This document shows positions 57,590-64,000 of a DNA stretch of 64,000 nucleotides, piece after piece. The first letter of the stretch is position 1; the number at the start of each line of letters is the position of its first letter. Origin of the DNA: Anadara kagoshimensis (lineage: Eukaryota > Mollusca > Bivalvia > Arcoida > Arcidae); the NCBI GenBank assembly GCA_021292105.1, contig CM037861.1, forward strand, positions 28,296,545 to 28,360,544, in the 5' to 3' direction. Under the pieces are notes generated by a model. That model made no database searches. It was not told the origin of the DNA and saw nothing but the letters and a program-made list of their open reading frames with translations. A program made the position numbers and the translations under genes.

Positions 57590-58250
57590 CTGCACCGACA
57601 GGGCGAAAAACGAAGATAAGAAGGGTAAGAAATGGAAATGCGACAGGGCCAAATAGGCTTATACTCTTTCGGTCGAAGAACCGGTATTGACCGTAATCGG
57701 AAATCATACTTCAAGTTCAGCCAAGGGTCGTCAATTTTCAATCCTTGGGTCTTTTGACCTAAAGGCGAAAAAGCGAAGATCAAAAAAGATGGAGTGCAAA
57801 TGCGAGGACGAAAGAGCGACAGTATAGCTAAGCTCTTATGATCGTTAAAAGCAAAAAAGCAAAGGTAATTAAAAGTCGAAAATAAAATTGAAATTGGCGT
57901 CGAAAGAATACCGGTAATATTAACTTCGCTCTTTTGGTCCATGGAGTCGTAATTAAAAATAAAACCCAATCACACCTCATACCTTTATTCCGAGCAACAA
58001 TCGACAAATTTTAAACATTGCTTCTTCTTTCTAATCGTGAAAAATTAAGATGAGTAGGGCAAAGCAGTAGAAATGCGAAGGCGACGGCGTGATAGTAGTT
58101 TCGATCGCGGAGTGGTAATTAAAAAAATGGCTCTTATCAGACACCATACTTCCAACAACCTTTAGATTTTAAAAAATCATCTACCAGCTGAAGGCGAAGA
58201 TGAGAAGTCTAAAGAATGGAAATGCGATGGCGTAGGCCCAAAGTAGATTA
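57590..58250. repeat. Diverged tandem repeat with GGCGAAGATGAGAAG motifs
   Basis: Four blocks (about 57597, 57768, 58048, 58190) share GCGAAGATnAGAAG and GGAAATGCGAnGGCG text and alternate with CTTTAGGTC/CCAATCTTCAAG-like text. A 127-codon minus frame across it has repeats in it and no domain, so it is not called a gene. Confidence 0.6.
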
Positions 58251-58516
58251 GCATATTTCAGACATACAACTTTAAGATTTTTAAATCAAAATCATCATTA
58301 ATTAGCATGGTTTGGTATTTTTTTAATTAATACACTATGAACTTTTTAACGAAAATATCCATTTGAATTATGGGAAGATTTCAGAAGATAGCCTTCCTTA
58401 CAAATCTTATATGTAGCTATTTTTCAAATTAACATACGATATACATAATAAACGGTTCCTAAAACAGCGGTCAACTTGCTGTTTTATTACCTAGATGGAA
58501 CCTCTAGCAGGGGCAT

Positions 58517-58880
58517 TACAAGTAAGTAAGTAAGTAAATATTTTATTAATGTGTCACATATCACAGTTCAAAATTAAAACAATATTTACAAATAAATACA
58601 TTAAAATAAGTGTGATATCCTGCCTAAAAGACATATGAGACACCATTAAAACAATAATTATCTATTTAAATACAATTACAAAAATAAGAGAAAAATTAAA
58701 AACTACACATTTTACGCCTTTTAAACATAAAATTAAGTGTTTTAGCTAAAAGAGCCTGTGCTTCATCATCTGTCATTACTTTTAAAAACTTCTCATTGCT
58801 ATTTAAAAAATTAAAATACCCATCCTTGTTCTGCATAAAAATAAAAAGATTACTATAAAACTTCCATAACCCCTATATGT
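58517..58880 (-). mobile_element. 5'-truncated LINE 3' end with (TTAC)n tail
   Basis: On the minus strand about 55 codons end in FMFKRRKMCSF and a stop. They include FYSNLFIFMQNKDGYF and VMTDDEAQALLAKTLNF, which resemble the C-terminus of jockey/CR1-type reverse-transcriptase proteins. A 3' UTR of about 200 bp and a TTAC tetranucleotide tail follow. The 5' side stops near 58880, so it is a short dead fragment. Orientation and tail agree with target-primed insertion. Confidence 0.7.
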
Positions 58881-59462
58881 CATTTGCCCAAAGCGTGTAT
58901 ACTACTATTGCGCAAATCTTAAATGTCAGGTTAAACTGTTAAAAATAAACACCACCTGACCAGTTTAAGTTCACGGATTGGATACACGGGTCACAGTCAA
59001 ATGAAATGAAAAGAAGAAAATGAACTTTGTTATTGGGCAGTATGAATTGTAGACAAGAGGCAATATTAGTCGGCCACAGTATGTTAGAACAATCGCATAT
59101 AAATTTTCAGCCAGAGTCGACATGTAAAGGGATACTTTTAAACCAAATAGACAATTTTAAGCTAGAGTTGACTTGTAAAATGTACCTTTTAACCAAATTT
59201 TAACAGACTTTTAATTGTGTTTTTATCTGTCTTTGTAGATGGCAATTGCGTTTTGCGCAATCGTAATATAAGCCTTTGCGCAATCGTCATATTTTTTGCG
59301 CAATGTAATGCACCGCCTCTAGCTCCATTGGTCGATTCTACAATTATTTTCCCTTAATTATGCTTACTTTATAACATAACAGTGAATAAAAATGACATGG
59401 GTTTCAGTGGAGGTCAAATGATGATATGAAAATGGTCGTCTAAATAATTAAGCTGAATAACA
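58881..59462. other. Stretch with TTTGCGCAATCGT repeats
   Basis: TTTGCGCAATCGTAATAT and TTTGCGCAATCGTCATAT (59253 and 59274), and ATTGCGCAAAT near 58910, are the only pattern. No gene. Confidence 0.4.
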
Positions 59463-59628
59463 TATAAGCTCGACCGGAGAAATCTTTTACTTCCTTAGCA
59501 ACGAATAAGGTCGACCGGTGAAATCTTTTAATTCCTTAACAACGAATAAGGTCGACCGGAGAAATCTTTTACTTCCTTAGCAACAAATAAGGTCGACCGG
59601 TGAAATCTTTTACTTCCTTAGCAACAGG
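59463..59628. repeat. 41-bp tandem repeat, four units
   Basis: The unit is ATAAGGTCGACCGGTGAAAT then CTTTTACTTCCTTAGCAACGA. Units alternate between GGAGAAATC and GGTGAAATC, which suggests a two-unit duplication. Confidence 0.92.
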
Positions 59629-60439
59629 TAAACATACTGTGTATGAATCTTCTGACCGGAGCTATCGCAGTGGTCTAACTGAAAATTGGCCATAATTGGA
59701 CATCATACTTTTTCTTAAATCAATCGACTCAAAACATGATTAAGCAAATGTAGGTCGACATTTTTTTCTAGTCTATAATCCTGTAGGCCTTATTCATTAA
59801 CCTATTTCCACTTAAATGCCAATGGAAAAACATTGTTTTTTTTAAGGTGTTACGAAACTCAATATTCGAAATGGCCAGAAAAATATAGAACGACAGCTTT
59901 CGTGGACGGTGGAGATTTTATCGTTATTTAAAACTGTAAAGGTAATTCGATATTCGCAATAGTTTATGAACAATTAACGACAGATTCCGTGGATGTGGCG
60001 GGGGATGGGCTTTGTATTTTAATAGTATGTCATTATTGCAAGATATATTTTATTTTAATTTATTTATGTATTTTTGGAAATATCGTTAAAATTGCTATTA
60101 TATTATTGATTATTTAATCTCATAATCCCAAAATAATTGAAGGTCGCCAGGTCAACCGGTGTAGTACACGTTTTAATGCTTGAAATGGAAATAGTGACAA
60201 ATGAATTACCTTCTTTCAAAAAAATCTATGTTATAAAATAAAGATGTTTATTGAAAAAATTCTATCAACTTCATTGATGGTTGACAGCGAAAAATTCTTT
60301 TTCAATTAATCAAAAAACTCATTGGTTTTGTATTCTGTCGCTATATCCGAACAAAACAGGAAATCCCATCTTTCCTATATATCTTTTGTCCATTAAGCCG
60401 CAACTACGTATCCATCTATGGTCATTTTTAACGCATTAC
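59629..60439. other. Stretch without recognisable features
   Basis: AT-rich, no supported gene or repeat family. Confidence 0.35.
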
Positions 60440-60468
60440 TTATGCCGCTGCGTTTACTTTATACTTAC

Positions 60469-60697
60469 ATTTGAAATGTCTTAGTTTTAGAAAACTCTGT
60501 TTGAAACCAAATAAATATAAGGTCAAATCGCACAGCGTTAAAATCACCCCAGTAAAGTCTGCTCCTACTTTCCGCAAAATCGCCGCAATATAAATACATC
60601 CTGTCGAAAAGAGCCAAACAGCACGCGTTATTTGCACTGAAACACCAGTTATAACTCTATAAACATTTGAAATTACCCTAGATATATTTGACGTCAC
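60469..60697 (-). CDS. Candidate first exon, hypothetical, minus strand
   Basis: This is an open frame of 76 codons starting at 60697 with two hydrophobic stretches (VWLFSTGCIYIAAIL and VILTLCDLTLYLFGF). It meets a consensus donor, GTAAGTAT, at 60468-60461. I do not recognise a family. The frame is less AT-biased than its surroundings, and its start lies 188 bp from the opposite-facing ATG at 60885, which could mean a shared promoter. No partner exon is seen to its left. This may still be chance. Confidence 0.2.
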
Positions 60698-60711
60698 AGA
60701 GTTTCTTTCAT

Positions 60712-60750
60712 TCTCAATGGAGTTCGCCAGCGTACCACCTGATCAATCAA
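60712..60750. repeat. Diverged end of the CAATGGGGTTCGCCG element
   Basis: CTCAATGGAGTTCGCCAGCG, TACCACCTGATCAATCA matches the terminus of the element at 41553-41755. The other end is not visible. Confidence 0.55.
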
Positions 60751-60884
60751 GCTCCGAACAGCGGCCAACATTCGTATCTCTTTTATGACCGCTGCAGACA
60801 GCCCTTCGGAACATTTCTGAAGTTTAGATTGCGGTACTATTTTCACAGATCAATACGCGATACCCTGTGTACATTCGATACAAA

Positions 60885-61001
60885 ATGGCGGCGCCCTGTA
60901 AGGTCGTCTTCAAATTTATCCGGAGCCAAATTGCAGAGAAAGTAAACAGTTTCTTAACTTTTCTAGCAGTTTGCCATTATCCCAACCCGTCTATTATATA
61001 A
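60885..61001 (+). CDS. Candidate first exon with ATGGCGGCGCC start, hypothetical
   Basis: ACAAAATGGCGGCGCC is a strong animal initiation context in a locally GC-richer patch. The frame reads MAAPCKVVFKFIRSQIAEKV and stops after 38 codons. AAA/GTAAAC at 60942 could be a donor, leaving MAAPCKVVFKFIRSQIAEK as the start of a longer protein that continues to the right, possibly beyond 64000. I do not recognise the protein, and I found no convincing downstream exon in 61-64 kb. Confidence 0.22.
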   Translation: MAAPCKVVFKFIRSQIAEKVNSFLTFLAVCHYPNPSII

Positions 61002-61293
61002 TCCATACGATATTAATGTAGCATTGCAGATAGAAACAACAGATAGCTTAACGGAGAGAATCGCTACATAATTTTGTCTTATGCCAGTTACGGTGCATCT
61101 GAAATTTTATCAGAAACAACCAAAAAATAAGAAATAGAGGCGAAACCCAATATACTGTTAACCAAATTTATATCTTCAATTAATTTAGACATTTCGATAA
61201 CTGATCCAACAGTTTATTTTACCTTTTTCCCTTGGACGATAAATACTCAAATAAATAATTTTTGAATTGAAGCTATTACCCGCTTAGGATCAC
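61002..61293. other. Stretch without recognisable features
   Basis: AT-rich, no motif of note. Confidence 0.3.
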
Positions 61294-61553
61294 CGAAAGA
61301 GTGAGTTAAGTAATGATAAACGTCCCAGTCAAGAATATTTCACTTATATCGAGACGTCGCCAGCTATAGGCGAAAGTGCAGAAATTTTGCCTGTGCGTTG
61401 CGCCGATGGCATTATACAGCAGGGTTCTTTAGCTAGCCAAGCCCACCGTGACACGGGCCCTCGTTTCTTTTAAGTTCCCATCTGAAAGAACCGTGACTCA
61501 TTTTGTAATGCTGAGTGCTTGTCGAAAGTCACTACTCACTTTCAAGTCATTTT
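61294..61553 (-). mobile_element. tRNA-derived SINE, family 1, head missing
   Basis: On the plus strand it starts with the tail GAGTTAAGTAATGATAAACG and runs through AAGAATATTTCACTTATATC to CACTTTCAAGTCATTTTGTG. The tRNA-like head is absent. A tail fragment in the other orientation follows at 61692-61748. Confidence 0.75.
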
Positions 61554-61691
61554 GTGGTCTAGGCAGTCACGTTATATAATACACTAGCATACAGATTACG
61601 TACACACCTCTGCTCTCTTGGTAATCCCATTTTTCTGTATTGATGGTTTTCCCTAGAGGAACTGCAGTTTTCCCTACCATTCCAGAACTTG

Positions 61692-61748
61692 TTGTCTCAA
61701 TATAAGTGAAAACATCTTGACTGGGATGTAATTTACTCTATTACTCCA
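61692..61748 (+). mobile_element. SINE family 1 tail fragment
   Basis: GTCTCAATATAAGTGAAAAC, ATCTTGACTGGGATGTAATT matches the last part of family 1. Confidence 0.55.
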
Positions 61749-61939
61749 CTGTAACAACACTAGTGCTGATATGCTATATGGCATTTTAAAACATTTGCAT
61801 ATAAATTTAACTCACAGGTTGCTGATGTTGTAATGTTGTATTAAGTTGCATGGGCATTTTTTCTGCTATTTGCAAACAAAGCAAGTTTATTTTTGTCTAA
61901 GGATTAATCTAAGAACAAGTTCAAGCATGTGGAGATGTG

Positions 61940-62215
61940 TAAGACTGCAAGTGTATGCAATGATCTGCCTTGTGCTAGTACACACTCAGGGAAACTTTAA
62001 ATAAGGTGCTAGATCAGTCAGGACACCACAGACAAGCATTCCACTCCCCTAGTCACATTATCCTGACAACAGGTTGACCAGTCAATACTCTGTTCTCTTA
62101 ATATCGAGCACCATTAAGAAAGCAGATACAATTTTGATAGTCCTATGTATGACATGACCAGGGTTCAAATCCACAACCTCCCTTTCTCAAGACGGACACT
62201 GCCACTGAACCACTG
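61940..62215 (-). mobile_element. Diverged SINE, family 2-like
   Basis: GCAATGATCTGCCTTGTGCT, CACCACAGACAAGCATTCCA and AGGGTTCAAATCCACAACCT follow the order of the family 2 copy at 16477-16847, with heavy divergence. Older than the other two copies. Confidence 0.55.
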
Positions 62216-63224
62216 AAGTGATCATAGATTGTGGTGACTGAAACTAGGTCATTTTTAAATTCAAAACTTCTTGCTGTACTCTTTGTTGATTAAAGGCGAG
62301 TCATCAACTAACAGGTTAACTTGGCGTCAGCGTACTGTTACATTAATAAATGACATCACAGAACAGTTGGGCTTGTAGTAAACATAAGTGATGTTTTATA
62401 TATATTTTTGTTTACTTTCATCAAGCTTTTTATCCATGTTGTACAAAGGTTTTAAACAAGACTTGCAGATCCAATATTGATGCATTGGCACCAGGGTGCA
62501 CAAGTCAAATTGCAATTCCATATTTTATAAGATGTAAGATTCACATCCAAAATAAATAAAAGTCCATAGCCCATAATTTCATCAAAATCACTGAACCAGA
62601 ATGAAACTCAAATTTTATATGTAACTCATGATGGTAGACTCGCATACCAAATATACATTCAATATCTGCAGTAATTAGAAGTCCAGAAAACTGAATTAAA
62701 CTCAAACTTTATCTGTTACTGATGATGGTAAACTCACATACCAAATATAAGTTTAATATCTGCAATGTTCAATCTAGTAATGTTATTGTTGGGGTCATCC
62801 TGGTCCAGGTCTTTAAAAACAAGGGTCATATTTTAAAAATAAAATTGGGTCAACATTATAACATACTTGGTGTAAAGATCAGTATAGTCAAAGAAAATGA
62901 AAACAAAGAAAGAGGTTAAAGTGGATTAATTGAAATCTCACCTAAAACTAAAAAGATGGACCAGAGTTGGCCCAACAAGAGCATTTTTGTAGAACAAAGT
63001 TATTTTAGGGCTAATGGCACAAGGGTCCCTTCTAGATTGAGCACTGTATTTGCCAGCAATTAGAAAAGTCCAGAAAGCTGCCATTTCAAAGAAATTTTCT
63101 AAGTCAACAGCCCATAATTTCATCAAAAAGAGGCCCATCTTTCATGCTCACCTGAGGCCGAGTACATATCCCATGCAGAGGTTCAATGGTCAATGACATT
63201 AACTGAAGAGAATTCCTATGTGCC
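62216..63224. repeat. Diverged dispersed repeats
   Basis: Two ~97-bp units (62597 and 62693) share ATGATGGTAGACTCGCATAC and CAATATCTGCA. CATAATTTCATCAAAA recurs at 62573 and 63114. Open frames here lie on both strands and have no domain. Confidence 0.5.
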
Positions 63225-63400
63225 TATACAAAAAGTTTATAGTTTTTGAGATAATTAACCTTTCTGTCTTCGTTTTGCATCTATGACCTTGACCTTTGAA
63301 CTTATGACCTTCATTCATACATGTATATCAAAATGATTGTTGTGCAAATGCCTACAATATTCTAATATCCATGTCTATACAAAAAGTTTATAGTTTTTAA
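63225..63400. repeat. Related double unit of the 125-bp array
   Basis: AAAAGTTTATAGTTTTTGAG and ATCTATGACCTTGACCTTTG match units at 32985-34545, so that array derives from a dispersed element. Confidence 0.65.
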
Positions 63401-64000
63401 GATATAATGACAAATACATTATTAGGAAATTTCCCCTTTTTTCCCATTTTGGCCCCTACAGCTACAATTTGTGCAAATCTGAAACCAGGTGTCCTAAGTA
63501 TGTTTTACATGAAATATCTAAGCTATACCTCTTTTAAGTTCAGAGGAGATGGTTTTTAAAGATTTTTACAATTTTACCCTTTTAATAGGGCATCCAGGGG
63601 ACACAATTGCTTTATTTGTGCAAATCTGAAAGTCCCTCACTTAGACATCATTACTGCCAAATATCATCCAATTTGGCTCAGTAGTTTTGGAGGAGTTGAT
63701 TGAAATGTGAAAAGTTTACACACGATGCACGACGGACGAAGATACATGGCAATAGCTCATCTGAGCCACAGATGAGCTAAAATTACCTTTAGATGGGTCA
63801 CACCTGTTGTACACATTTTAAGTGTGAAATCTTATTTGTAAAAAAGTCAAAAAGTTATAAAAACATTCATTAAAAGATGAAATTTAGATCACAGTGACCT
63901 ACTTCAATACTTCATACCTTTAAGCTCTAAAAGTTATATATAGATACAATGTATGAGGGCATTAAAGGAAAACTCATTCAACCATGACAAAGTAAGTCAC
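63401..64000. repeat. Dispersed repeat ending in a short hairpin
   Basis: ACACGATGCACGACGGACGA and the hairpin TAGCTCATCTGAGCCACAGA, TGAGCTA at 63753-63779 look like the end of a common dispersed element. A Helitron-type 3' hairpin is conceivable but not shown. The last 200 bp show nothing. Confidence 0.4.

Noticed and set aside
57586-57969. 127-codon minus-strand gene upstream of the opsin
   Set aside because: It covers two units of a diverged tandem repeat, and its repeated peptide text follows the DNA period.
62722-63138. Overlapping plus and minus frames near the right end
   Set aside because: Both lie on diverged dispersed repeats and show no conserved domain.

Overview
This window looks like gene-poor, AT-rich nuclear DNA of a marine animal, most likely a bivalve mollusc. 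That is an inference from three things: the gene types (a rhabdomeric-type opsin and a neuropeptide receptor), the tRNA-derived SINEs with short-repeat tails, and the very dense population of short TIR elements. There are no bacterial-style operons, rRNA or CRISPR loci, and I saw no LTR element.

Two host genes are convincing, both class A GPCRs on the minus strand. The first is a neuropeptide-type receptor: exon 1 at 2109-2683, and a second exon at 569 down to the window edge. Its C-terminal end lies outside the window. The two exons join inside the DRY codon triplet and give TM1 to TM7 with NPIIY. The second is a non-canonical Gq-type (r-type) opsin in three exons (57136-57296, 28135-28268, 25855-26600). 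The splice phases match exactly and give a 346-residue protein with the retinal lysine, DRY, NPLVY and an HPK tripeptide. Its first intron is about 28.9 kb and its second about 1.5 kb. Two weak candidate first exons face away from each other near 60.4-61.0 kb.

Everything else is repeat. The dominant component is one TA-flanked TIR family, called family A here, beginning CAGTACAGACCTGTCGAAAG. I find it at about 20 places, covering roughly 15 kb by my boundaries including nested insertions. Solo copies are about 165-240 bp. At five places the family is tied to a tandem array: a 178-bp unit (4455-4985), a 45-bp unit (7078-11030), a 77-bp unit (16911-18783), a 32-bp unit (30686-31585) and a 113-bp unit (50317-52440). 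Each array copies a different part of the element or its interior. Smaller families (B to H), at least three SINE families, fold-back palindromes, a LINE tail, a 1.4-kb TA-flanked TIR element and a 1.66-kb TTAA-flanked TIR element fill most of the remaining space.

Layout: 0-2.7 kb receptor gene with a SINE-bearing intron; 2.9-11.1 kb tandem repeats and microsatellites; 11.4-19.6 kb nested MITEs and SINEs plus the 77-bp array; 19.7-24.6 kb large TIR element and fold-backs; 25.2-57.3 kb opsin gene with a repeat-filled intron; 57.5-64 kb diverged repeats and possible divergent first exons. The two GPCR genes show no sign of working together. The main interest is how repeats crowd their splice sites and the opsin 3' end, and how one MITE family repeatedly seeds satellites.
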